Shown one piece after another: positions 24,346 through 32,524 of a stretch of 64,000 nucleotides of DNA. Below the pieces are notes generated by a model, which was given only the letters and a program-made list of their open reading frames with translations, searched no databases and was not told the origin of the DNA. Made by a program: the position numbers and the translations under genes. The first letter of the stretch is position 1; every line of letters starts with the position of its first letter. The stretch is from the NCBI RefSeq assembly GCF_900156435.1, contig NZ_FTPQ01000001.1, positions 62,001 through 126,000 on the forward strand, given 5' to 3'. The stretch comes from Microbacterium sp. RU1D. Its GTDB lineage: Bacteria > Actinomycetota > Actinomycetes > Actinomycetales > Microbacteriaceae.

Positions 24346-25647
24346 TCAGCCGACGCCGACCTCGCTCTTGACGCGGTTCTCGGCGGTGGTGAGGGCGTCG
24401 TCGATCGAGGTCGATCCCGACATCACGGCGGTGTGCAGGTCGAGCAGGATGTTCTGGACGGCGGCGGTCTTCGCCGAGGTGGGGTTCTCCGGCTTCGTCT
24501 CGTGCGTCGACCAGGCGAACTTCGACAGCTCGTCGGTGGGCGCTCCGGCGACGGCGAAGTACGTGTCGGCGACGCTCGAGCTCGTCAGCGCGGGCGTGAT
24601 GCCCAGGCCCGCGAGCACCTGTGCGCCGTCCTCGCCGGCGGCGAAGGCGAGGAACTTCTTCGCGGCGGCGAGCTTGGTGGCATCCGCCGCCTTGTTGATC
24701 GCGAAACCGGTGGGGTCGCCGAAGGTGACCGGGGTCTCCGACTCGCCCGTGGTGGAGGAGTCGTACTGCGGGATGGGGGCGAAGCCCCACGAGAAGGCGT
24801 CGGCCTCGCCCTTCGCCTGCTGGGCGATGAGGGTCGCGACGTACCAGGTGCCCATGGGCATCATCGCCGCCTGCTGCTTGCCGAACTCGGCCTGGTAGGT
24901 GAGCTTGTTGGCGGTGACGGTGTTGTACTCCACCTGTGCGCCCGCCGACTGCAGCGACAGCGAACGCTCGTAGTACGGCTTCAGGTAGCCGTAGTCGCCC
25001 GCGAGGATGTCGACGTCGGGCGACTGCGCGTTCGCGAAGCCCTGGACGGTCGACTGCCAGCTGTGCTGATAGGTGCCGAGGGCGGCGGAGCCGGCGGCGC
25101 CGAGTTTCGAGGTCAGCTGCTCGGCGGCCTTCTCGTAGTCGTCCCACGTCCACGAGCCGTCGGGCTCGGCGACGCCCGCCCGGGTGAAAAGGTCCTTGTT
25201 GTAGAACAGCACCCACGAGTCCTGGCGGTAGGGCACGGCCCACGTCGCGCCGTCGACCTCGAACGCCTCCGCACCGCCGATGTCGCCGGGGAGCTCGACG
25301 TCGGAGACGTCGGCGAGCTGCCCACCGGACTGGTAGGTGATGAAGGTCTTGAGGTTCTTCTGCGTGACGATGTCGGGACCGGACCCCGCGGCGAGGTCGG
25401 CCGTCATCAGGGTGTCGTAGTTCGTCGAGTCGTACTCCTTGACCTCGATCGTGATGTCGGGGTTCTCCTCGTGGAACTTGTCGGCGAGGGCCTGGAACTC
25501 CGGCGTCGTGCTCAGGCTCCACCCCGACATCGACAGGGTGACGGGACCGCTCTGGGCGGGGGCATCCGACGATCCGCCGCTGCAGGCGGTCAGCGACAGG
25601 GCGGCGACGATGCCCACCCCGGTCGCGACGACGATCTTGCGCTTCAT
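24346..25647 (-). CDS. Extracellular solute-binding lipoprotein (CUT1 ABC importer)
   Basis: A 433-residue sugar-binding protein. The N-terminus MKRKIVVATG with a hydrophobic core and lipobox LTAC (Cys22) marks a lipoprotein anchored on the outer face of the membrane. The mature part has family-1 features such as NPDITIEVKEYD, VPYRQDSWVLFYNKDLF and GTWYVATL. It should capture oligosaccharides for the two permeases. The ATG has AAAGGAG about nine bases upstream and overlaps the stop of the DUF2264 gene (ATGA). The ligand is inferred from the operon, probably an unsaturated or acidic oligosaccharide. Confidence 0.93.
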   Translation of the reverse strand: MKRKIVVATGVGIVAALSLTACSGGSSDAPAQSGPVTLSMSGWSLSTTPEFQALADKFHEENPDITIEVKEYDSTNYDTLMTADLAAGSGPDIVTQKNLKTFITYQSGGQLADVSDVELPGDIGGAEAFEVDGATWAVPYRQDSWVLFYNKDLFTRAGVAEPDGSWTWDDYEKAAEQLTSKLGAAGSAALGTYQHSWQSTVQGFANAQSPDVDILAGDYGYLKPYYERSLSLQSAGAQVEYNTVTANKLTYQAEFGKQQAAMMPMGTWYVATLIAQQAKGEADAFSWGFAPIPQYDSSTTGESETPVTFGDPTGFAINKAADATKLAAAKKFLAFAAGEDGAQVLAGLGITPALTSSSVADTYFAVAGAPTDELSKFAWSTHETKPENPTSAKTAAVQNILLDLHTAVMSGSTSIDDALTTAENRVKSEVGVG

Positions 25648-27656
25648 GCGTGCTGCTCCTTTGCGATTGCGTGCCGGGCACCGCTTCGGGCCCGAGAGTG
25701 CCGGTGCGCCCCGCGCGGGGCTCCGGAGTCTGTGAGGGGGGTGCGCGTCGAGAGGCCGTCGGGCCAGGTGACGACGGCGACGGGTTCGTCGCCCACGATC
25801 TCGAGCAGTGTCTCCGCCGCTTCGGCTGTCGAGGCGCCCGCCAGGGTGACGAGCCCGGCGAAGCGCACGCCGACCACGGCATCCCAGGTCAGGACGGGGA
25901 TGGCCGCCGTGTCGCCGAGGGGGCTGGCCCCGCGGCGGATCGTCACGCGTGAGGTGGCCTCGGGGGTGAGGGCCCGGATGCCGGACACCCGGCCGTTCGC
26001 GTGGGCCTCGGCCGCGCCCGTCGAGGTGGCGTGCACGGGCGCGGCGCCGGCGAGCGCCCACCCGCCCATCCGCACGCGCAGCAGGTCGACGTCGACGCCC
26101 GGGGCGACGTGGTCGAGCCGTGCGATGCGCACCTCCCATGCGCCGCGGACGAGGGAGGTCACCGTCATCCGTCCGAGGGACTGCGCCGCACCCGCCAGGC
26201 CGGCGCCGTGACGGTGCGTCGTGGGCGCGATGTCCACGAGATGCACATCGGATGCCGAGGCGGCGACGCCGACGCCCTCGTGCACGATCGCACCGAGCGG
26301 CTCGAGTGCGGTGCGGTGCGTGACGCGACCTGCGGCGTCGACGAGGACGACGGCCTGCTCGAGCGGGTCGCTCCACGCGAGGTCGTCGAGCAGCGGCGCC
26401 GTGGCCGTGGAGTAGCTGATGCGCGCGTACAGGGGCGAGTCGGCCGTGGAGGTACCGGGGCGGGCTTTGTCGGTGCCGTGGTTGATGACGCGCACGATCC
26501 CGTCGGCGCGGGTGCCCGAGACGATCCATCCGGCGGCCGGGATGGCTCGGAGATCGTCGGCCTCGGCGATCGGCAGCGGTTCGTCGACCGCGCTCCAGAC
26601 GGGGTGATCGGCGGGGAGCGCGATCCCCATCAGTCCCTTGACGGCCCAGTAGGGCGAACCGGGGCCGGAATACGACTGGGCGAGCGAGCGCCACTCACCG
26701 TGCCACCCGAGGGTGAGGATGCCGTCGGCATTCGGGGCACCGCGGGTGACGAAGTGATCGACGACGGCGCCGGCGGCGTGGAGCAGGCGCCCCGCCCCCG
26801 TGGAGGGGACCTCCGCGATGATTCCGGCCCACAACGGCGCCGCGGCCGCGAACCGGTAGATGAGGCTCCGACCCTGCAGGAGCGGCGAGCCGTCCGCACC
26901 GATGAGCCGCACGGCATCCTGGAGGAAACGGTCGAGACGGGCGACGTCGCCCGCGGTGCGGTCGCCGACGAGATCGGTGGCGCCCGTCATACGGGGCCAG
27001 AGCACGGGGTAGACGTGGAGGGCCCAGCCCACGTAGTGGTCGAAGGCGCGCTCGTCCCCGTCGGAGAGCCAGCCGTCCGCGCGGACGAACGAGTCGTGCC
27101 GCGCGAGGTCGGCGGCGATGTCGTCGGCCGACCACGGACCGCCGACGGAGCGCAGGAAGGTCTGCACGACGATGCGGAACCACACCCAATTCGTCTGCGG
27201 GTAGGTCGCGTCTCCCACGACGGGCGCGAGGTAGGCGACGAGCCGCTCCTGCGTCTGCGCGTCGAGCGAGTCCCAGATCCACTCGCGGGTGAGATCGAGG
27301 GCGAGGGCAAGGGATGCCGCTTCGACCTTGGCCTGCGCGTGCTCGTCCATGCGCACCCACCGGTCGGCGGCATCCGGGTCGACCCCGGTGCGCACTCCCT
27401 CCGCGAAGAACGCGATGAGATCGTCCACGCCCTCGCCCCGTGCACCGGCGATGCGGAAGCCGGCGAGGAGGAACACCCGCGCGAAGCCCTCGAGTCCGTC
27501 GACGGCTGCACCGTACCCGCCCTCGGCTCCCGGGAAGACGATGCGCCCGTGGCCCGGGGTGGCGTGGCGCCGCGCCGCGTCCAGCAGTGCGTCGGCGACG
27601 GCGAGCCAGTCGCTGCGCTGACCGCCGGCGAGGCGGGGAAGGGCGGGAATCGCCAC
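25644..27656 (-). CDS. DUF2264 domain-containing protein
   Basis: A 670-residue protein with no signal peptide. The N-terminal 370 residues form a mostly helical DUF2264 domain with conserved aromatic blocks NWVWFRIVVQTFLRSVGG, DHYVGWALHVYPVLWP and GRSLIYRFAAAAPLW, reminiscent of (alpha/alpha) toroid glycan enzymes; the C-terminal part looks like a beta-sandwich. As far as I know no activity is firmly established for the family, but its members sit in polysaccharide-utilisation operons, and cytoplasmic action on an imported acidic oligosaccharide is a fair inference. GTG 27656 has AAGGAGA seven bases upstream. It is the first gene of the 11-gene operon and overlaps the binding-protein start. 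Confidence 0.82.
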   Translation of the reverse strand: MAIPALPRLAGGQRSDWLAVADALLDAARRHATPGHGRIVFPGAEGGYGAAVDGLEGFARVFLLAGFRIAGARGEGVDDLIAFFAEGVRTGVDPDAADRWVRMDEHAQAKVEAASLALALDLTREWIWDSLDAQTQERLVAYLAPVVGDATYPQTNWVWFRIVVQTFLRSVGGPWSADDIAADLARHDSFVRADGWLSDGDERAFDHYVGWALHVYPVLWPRMTGATDLVGDRTAGDVARLDRFLQDAVRLIGADGSPLLQGRSLIYRFAAAAPLWAGIIAEVPSTGAGRLLHAAGAVVDHFVTRGAPNADGILTLGWHGEWRSLAQSYSGPGSPYWAVKGLMGIALPADHPVWSAVDEPLPIAEADDLRAIPAAGWIVSGTRADGIVRVINHGTDKARPGTSTADSPLYARISYSTATAPLLDDLAWSDPLEQAVVLVDAAGRVTHRTALEPLGAIVHEGVGVAASASDVHLVDIAPTTHRHGAGLAGAAQSLGRMTVTSLVRGAWEVRIARLDHVAPGVDVDLLRVRMGGWALAGAAPVHATSTGAAEAHANGRVSGIRALTPEATSRVTIRRGASPLGDTAAIPVLTWDAVVGVRFAGLVTLAGASTAEAAETLLEIVGDEPVAVVTWPDGLSTRTPLTDSGAPRGAHRHSRARSGARHAIAKEQHA

Positions 27657-27711
27657 GGGTTCTCCTTCGAAGACCGTCGTTCCCCCGAACGGGAAGGGGT
27701 GAACGATGGCG

Positions 27712-27740
27712 AGCGTACCAATCAGAAACGCACACCACAA
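27712..27740 (-). promoter_or_regulatory. Promoter of the 11-gene uronate operon
   Basis: On the minus strand TTGTGG (27735-27740) and TACGCT (27712-27717) are separated by 17 bp, a standard vegetative spacing. It would give a leader of about 50 bases before GTG 27656. Confidence 0.55.
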
Positions 27741-27756
27741 CATCTTTTCTGAATCG

Positions 27757-27776
27757 TAATGATCGTTTATGATCGA
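27757..27776 (+). promoter_or_regulatory. Promoter -10 and candidate operator of the heparinase operon
   Basis: Two 10-bp direct repeats, TAATGATCGT and TTATGATCGA, lie head to tail in an unusually AT-rich patch. The second contains a good -10, TATGAT (27768-27773). The helical-phase direct repeat is a plausible binding site for the DeoR-type regulator encoded two genes downstream; it also lies just upstream of the divergent promoter, so one site could control both operons. Confidence 0.5.
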
Positions 27777-27809
27777 ATCAGGCGGGAGGAGCCCGCTCGA
27801 AGGAGACCG

Positions 27810-29735
27810 ATGTCGTTCCCCACCGCGCCCTTCCGGGGGCCGCTCGCCGCGCATCTCGGAAACGTCGTCGTGCGCCGCTTCGGCGACGACGCGCTGCCCG
27901 TCCCCCCGGCATCCGACCGCGCCGTGTGGGACCCGCTGACCGGGTCCGCCGACCGGGTCGGACTTCGCACCATCACGGCCCGGGCCGAGGCCGAGCGGTC
28001 GACGCCCTGGCCGCACCCCCGCGCGAGCGACGCCGCGCGCGTGCACCGCGACGGCGACCGCAGCGCGTGGGAGAACGCGGCCTTCGAAAGGCAGCGCCGG
28101 CTGAGCCGCGCGGCGATCGCCGCGGCGGCCACCCTCGACGACGCGTGGATCGACGAGGTCGTGGACGGCATCGTCCTGCTGTGCGAGCAGAGCTCGTGGT
28201 GCTGGCCCGCCCACGACGACACGTACCGCGTGCACGACGCGATCCTCGCGACCGTGACGGATCCCTTCGTGGATCTGGGGGCGGGCGAGGTCGTCGCGCA
28301 GCTCGCCTGGATCGACCACCTGCTCGGTGCGCAGCTCGACACGCGCGCTCCGGGCGTCCGCGAGCGCATCCGGCACGAGGCCCGGGTGCGGGTGTTCGAG
28401 CCATTCCAGCGCCGACGCGACTGGCACTGGATCGGTCTCGACGGCGACGTGCACAACTGGAACCCCTGGATCCACGGCAACGTCATCGTCGCCGCGCTGC
28501 GCCTGCTCGACACCGCCGGCGAGGCGGCCGAACGCGACCGCGTCATCGCCCTCGCCGTCGAAGGTCTCGACCGCTACGTCGCCGCCCTTCCCCCCGACGG
28601 CGCGATCGACGAGGGCTACGCCTACTGGTGGAACGGGGCCGCGCGCGCCCTCGAGGTGCTGGACGTGCTCGCCCACGCGTCGGAGGGGACCGCCGACGCC
28701 ACCACGGTGACCGCTCTGCGCGAGACGGTCGCGTTCCCCCATCGCTCGCACCTGGGCGGCGACTGGTTCGTCAACCACGCCGACGGCCAGGCGAGGCCGC
28801 CCGTCGACCAGCCCTGGCATGCGCTGCACCGCGCCGCCCGCCGCCACGGCGACGCCGCCGCCGCCGCCTTCGCCGCGTCGCACCGCCACCCGGGCGCGCC
28901 CGCGGCCACCGAGCGCGAAGGCCTCGGCCGGTTGCTGCGCGCGCTCACCGATCAGGCCTGGATCATGGCATCCCCCGCTCCCCCTCCGCTGCCGCGCGAC
29001 GTCTGGCTGGCCTCGACCGAGGTCTTCCTCGCGCGTGAGAGCGCCGGGTCCCGCGACGGCCTCACCCTCGTGGCCAAGGGCGGCCACAACGGCGAGCATC
29101 ACAACCACAACGACGTCGGGTCGTTCCTCGTCGCGGTCGACGGCGTCCCGGTCCTCGTCGACGCCGGGCGCCCGACCTACACCGCGGCCACCTTCGGCCC
29201 CGACCGCTACGACATCTGGACCATGCAGAGCGCGTGGCACAACGTCCCCGTGGTGCGCGGCACCGTGCAGCCGGCGGGAGCGGATGCCACCGCGCGCGGC
29301 GCCGCCGTCGACCTCGCCGACCAGGCCTCGGCGTTCACCGTCGAGCTCGCGGGCGCCTACCCCGACGCGGGCCTCCGCACCTGGCGTCGGCGAGCACGGC
29401 TCGATCGGGCGGCCGGGCGCGTGGAGATCGACGACTCCTGGGCCTTCGCGGACGGCGCCCCGGCCGGAGACGACACCCGACTGCACCTGCTCGTCGCGGG
29501 CGAGGTGCGCCTCGAGGACGACGGTGCGCGGGTGATCCCGCCGGGCGGCGCGCGAGCGGCGCGCGTGCGCTGGCCGAGCGACGTCACCGCGACGGCCGAG
29601 GTGCGCGTTCTGGACGATCCGATGCTCACCGAGGTGTGGGGGGACCGCTTGACGCGCCTCGCCCTGCCCCTGGCATCCCGCACTCAGCTCCAGGTCACGG
29701 TAGAACTGGACACACCGATCGAGGATCACCAATGA
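27810..29735 (+). CDS. Heparinase II/III family polysaccharide lyase
   Basis: A 641-residue protein of the heparinase II/III superfamily (PL12/15/17/21-like fold). An N-terminal (alpha/alpha) toroid (about 50-380) with DWHWIGLDGDVHNWNPW and DEGYAYWWNGAARALE is followed by the C-terminal beta-sandwich with the superfamily block GGHNGEHHNHNDVGSF near residue 430, which carries candidate catalytic histidines. No signal peptide is present, so it probably acts on imported oligosaccharides. It would produce the unsaturated uronide that GH88 uses. The ATG has AAGGAGA two bases upstream of ACCG. The exact glycan (hyaluronan, heparosan, alginate or another) cannot be told; no sulfatase gene is nearby. 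Confidence 0.88.
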   Translation: MSFPTAPFRGPLAAHLGNVVVRRFGDDALPVPPASDRAVWDPLTGSADRVGLRTITARAEAERSTPWPHPRASDAARVHRDGDRSAWENAAFERQRRLSRAAIAAAATLDDAWIDEVVDGIVLLCEQSSWCWPAHDDTYRVHDAILATVTDPFVDLGAGEVVAQLAWIDHLLGAQLDTRAPGVRERIRHEARVRVFEPFQRRRDWHWIGLDGDVHNWNPWIHGNVIVAALRLLDTAGEAAERDRVIALAVEGLDRYVAALPPDGAIDEGYAYWWNGAARALEVLDVLAHASEGTADATTVTALRETVAFPHRSHLGGDWFVNHADGQARPPVDQPWHALHRAARRHGDAAAAAFAASHRHPGAPAATEREGLGRLLRALTDQAWIMASPAPPPLPRDVWLASTEVFLARESAGSRDGLTLVAKGGHNGEHHNHNDVGSFLVAVDGVPVLVDAGRPTYTAATFGPDRYDIWTMQSAWHNVPVVRGTVQPAGADATARGAAVDLADQASAFTVELAGAYPDAGLRTWRRRARLDRAAGRVEIDDSWAFADGAPAGDDTRLHLLVAGEVRLEDDGARVIPPGGARAARVRWPSDVTATAEVRVLDDPMLTEVWGDRLTRLALPLASRTQLQVTVELDTPIEDHQ

Positions 29736-30832
29736 CCGACACCACGCCGCACCAGCCACTGGCCGCGGAACGCCGCGCGCACATCCTGAGCGCGCTGCAC
29801 AACGACGGCGCCGTGCGCATCTCGCAGCTCACCGAAGACCTGGGCGTCGCGACGGTGACACTGCGCCGCGATCTCGCGCAGCTCGAGAAGGAGGGGGTGC
29901 TGCGGCGCGTCCACGGCGGGGCCGTCGCGGGGGAGAACGCCCCGCCGAGCCCGGAACCGCGCGCCGAGGAGACATCGGCGGGCTCGATCGCCGTCCTGGT
30001 CCCCTCCCTCGCCTATTACTGGCCGGGGGTCGTGCGGGGCATGGAGACGGCCGGCCGTCGCCTCGGCTACAAGATGCTCCTGCGCGGCGCCTCCTACGAG
30101 CTGCAGGACGAGCGCCCCGTGCTCGATCGTCTGGTCGCGACCGGAGATGTGCGGGGCCTCATCGTCGCCCCCAACACGGACACCGCGCATGCCGCCGACG
30201 TGATGAGCTGGCTGGCGGACTGCCCGGTGCCGAGCGTGCTCGTCGAGCGCGATGCCGTGCCGGAGGCGGGCGGCATCCCGATGGAGTCGGTGACCACCGA
30301 TCATGCGCTGGGAGCACTGCTGGCGGCCCGGCACCTCGCGACCCTGGGCCACCGCAAGGTGGGGCTGATCCTCTCGCGCCACTCCCCCACCTCGCGCAAG
30401 ATCGCGGCGGGGTGGCAGACGGCGTGCGAGGAGCTCGCCCTGACGCCCGCCGATCACTTCGAGCAGACCCTGCCCGATCGCACGAGCCCCGATTTCTCCG
30501 ACGTGGTCAACGCGACCCTCGACTCGGCGCTCGCCACCGGCGTCACCGCCCTGCTCGTGCACTCCGACCCCGAGGCGATGGCCTTCGTCGACCTCGCCTT
30601 GACCCGCGGGATCTCCGTTCCCGACGACCTGTCGATCATCGCGTACGACGACGAGGTCGCCCAGCTCTTCACGCCCGCCCTCACCGCGGTCAGCCCGCCG
30701 CGCGCGAGCGTGGGCGAGGCAGCCGTGGAGCTGCTCGCCCGGCGTATCGCGGAGCCGGACCGGCCGGTGCACCGGGTCCAGCTGAGCCCGCGCCTGAACG
30801 TGCGCGCGTCGACGGCCGCCCCGCGGTCATGA
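29732..30832 (+). CDS. DeoR-type HTH / LacI-type sensor hybrid transcriptional regulator
   Basis: A 366-residue regulator. The N-terminal winged helix is of the DeoR type (RRAHILSALHNDGAVRISQL, then VTLRRDLAQLEKEGVLRRVH), about residues 12-68. It is joined to a periplasmic-binding-protein-like sensor of the LacI/GalR kind (about 88-360: MLLRGASYELQDERPVLDRL, LATLGHRKVGLI, SIIAYDDEVAQLF). LacI proteins normally carry a different HTH, so this is a known but less common domain pairing. The start overlaps the heparinase stop (ATGA). It probably controls the divergent uronate operons, with a pathway sugar as effector. Confidence 0.88.
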   Translation: MTDTTPHQPLAAERRAHILSALHNDGAVRISQLTEDLGVATVTLRRDLAQLEKEGVLRRVHGGAVAGENAPPSPEPRAEETSAGSIAVLVPSLAYYWPGVVRGMETAGRRLGYKMLLRGASYELQDERPVLDRLVATGDVRGLIVAPNTDTAHAADVMSWLADCPVPSVLVERDAVPEAGGIPMESVTTDHALGALLAARHLATLGHRKVGLILSRHSPTSRKIAAGWQTACEELALTPADHFEQTLPDRTSPDFSDVVNATLDSALATGVTALLVHSDPEAMAFVDLALTRGISVPDDLSIIAYDDEVAQLFTPALTAVSPPRASVGEAAVELLARRIAEPDRPVHRVQLSPRLNVRASTAAPRS

Positions 30833-32421
30833 GCACCCCCTCGGCGCGCGACTTCTCGCCGTGGACGTTCGCGACCGAGGCCCCGCCCGAGGAGCGTCGA
30901 CGCGCCCGCGCGTACCTCGCCGCGCTGGCGGTCGCGCATCCCGACTGGCGGATCGGCGACGACGTCTTCCTCTCGGAGCACGCCGGCATCGATCCCGAAG
31001 CATTCGCGATCGGCGATCGCTCGTACGTCGCGACCGGCGCCTACCTCACCGGCACGGTGCGCATCGGTGCCGACTGCTCGATCAACCCGTACACCGTGGT
31101 GCGCGGTGACGTGCAGCTCGGCGACGCGGTCAGGGTCGGCGCACACTCCTCGATCATCGGCTTCAACCACTCCTTCGAGCCCGGCACCGAGGTGTTCCGT
31201 CAACCGCTGACCTCGCGCGGCGTGCGCATCGGGTCGGATGTCTGGATCGGCTCGCACGTCGTCGTGCTCGACGGCGTCACGGTCGGCGATCACGCGGTGC
31301 TGGCGGCCGGAGCGGTGGTGACGAAGGACGTCGCCGCCGGAGCGATCGTGGGCGGCAACCCGGCCCGCGTCCTGCGCTGGCGCGTTCCTCCTGAGCGGGG
31401 CGGCGACCCTCGGCGCGACGCCCTGGCCCGGTTCGCCGATCGCGCGCGCGACGAGCTGCCGGCGGTGCTCGCCGGGGTCGCGGTCGACGGCGGATTCCGC
31501 GACCGCTCCGACGCCACCTCGACGTTGCGCGGTCTGTGCGACGCCGTCGAACTGTCGGCCCTGCTGCACGACGCTCCCCCGCCCGGCGACGATCGCGCGG
31601 GATGGATCGACCGCATCGCGGTGCACCAGCGCCCGACCACCGGCCTCACGACCGACGCCGCCACGCTCTGGGACGACCCCGATGCGTCCTACGGCGTCCT
31701 GAGCGCCGGGTACGCGCTCGACCTGCTGGGCGGCCGCTTCCCGCACGCCCTCGCCGACGTCGTCGACGCGGACGCCGCCGGGCTGATCGCCCGCCTCGAC
31801 GCCCTGCCGTGGGGCACCGATCCCTGGCGCGCGGGACATCATGTCGATGCGATCGGCACCGCCCTGCACTGGAGCGACCGTCGGCAGGATGCCATCCCCC
31901 CGGGATTCGCAGAAGCCCTGTTCGGCTGGTTGAGCCTCCGCGCCGATCCGGGCACGGGCATGTGGGGGCACCCCGGCGTCGACGGCGACCTGCGGCTCCT
32001 GGTCAACGGCTTCTACCGCGCCGCCCGCGGGACGCTCGCACAGATCGGCCTCGACGTCTCGCATCCCGAGGCCGTCATCGACACGGTGCTCCGGCACGCG
32101 CGCGACGACCGCTGGATGCGCCCCGACCGCCGCGACGCCTGCACCGTGCTCGACATCGCGCATCCGCTGTGGCTGACGCGCGCCACCGGATACCGCCGCG
32201 ACGAGGTGCGCACCCTCGCCGCCGAGCTCCTCCGGCATGCCCTCACCGGCTGGCACGCCGACGCGGGGATCTCCTTCCGTCTGGATGCCGGAGAGCCGGG
32301 CCTGCAGGGCACGGAGATGTGGCTCGCGATCATCTGGTATCTCGCCGACCTGCTCGAGTGCTCCGATGCGCTCGGCTACCGTCCGCGAGGCGTGCACCGC
32401 CCCGAGCCCGCTCCGCGCTGA
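30829..32421 (+). CDS. Hexapeptide-repeat acetyltransferase fused to a helical-toroid domain
   Basis: A 530-residue two-domain protein. Residues about 40-190 are a left-handed beta-helix acyltransferase with hexapeptide repeats (IGADCSINPYTVVRG, VRIGSDVWIGSHVVV, AAGAIVGGNPARVLRWR), as in LacA/CatB-type O-acetyltransferases. Residues about 230-520 are mainly helical with Trp/Gly/His-rich blocks (GTGMWGHPG, LVNGFYRAARG, LDIAHPLWL, EMWLAIIWYLADLL), resembling the (alpha/alpha) barrels of glycan-binding or terpene-cyclase-like folds. The overlap with the regulator gene (ATGA) places it in the heparinase operon. It may add or handle acetyl groups on a sugar, but its direction and substrate are unknown. 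Confidence 0.78.
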   Translation: MSTPSARDFSPWTFATEAPPEERRRARAYLAALAVAHPDWRIGDDVFLSEHAGIDPEAFAIGDRSYVATGAYLTGTVRIGADCSINPYTVVRGDVQLGDAVRVGAHSSIIGFNHSFEPGTEVFRQPLTSRGVRIGSDVWIGSHVVVLDGVTVGDHAVLAAGAVVTKDVAAGAIVGGNPARVLRWRVPPERGGDPRRDALARFADRARDELPAVLAGVAVDGGFRDRSDATSTLRGLCDAVELSALLHDAPPPGDDRAGWIDRIAVHQRPTTGLTTDAATLWDDPDASYGVLSAGYALDLLGGRFPHALADVVDADAAGLIARLDALPWGTDPWRAGHHVDAIGTALHWSDRRQDAIPPGFAEALFGWLSLRADPGTGMWGHPGVDGDLRLLVNGFYRAARGTLAQIGLDVSHPEAVIDTVLRHARDDRWMRPDRRDACTVLDIAHPLWLTRATGYRRDEVRTLAAELLRHALTGWHADAGISFRLDAGEPGLQGTEMWLAIIWYLADLLECSDALGYRPRGVHRPEPAPR

Positions 32422-32471
32422 TCGCGCCGACGTCTTGCTCTCGGGCGACCGGAGCGGCCCCGCAGGAACGA

Positions 32472-32515
32472 CACGGCCGCGCCGCTCGCTTCGAGGCGAA
32501 CGACGCGGCCGCGTG
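32472..32515. terminator. Bidirectional terminator between acetyltransferase and GH30 genes
   Basis: CACGGCCGCG and CGCGGCCGCGTG pair with a two-base bulge across a 22-base loop in the 103-bp convergent spacer. Confidence 0.55.
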
Positions 32516-32524
32516 ATCTCGATG

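Noticed and set aside
25644..29759. A single 1371-codon frame spanning the DUF2264 gene and the strand opposite the heparinase gene
   Set aside because: The upstream two thirds is antisense to a clear heparinase gene. A GTG with a good ribosome-binding site at 27,656 marks the true start, and the promoter lies at 27,712-27,740.
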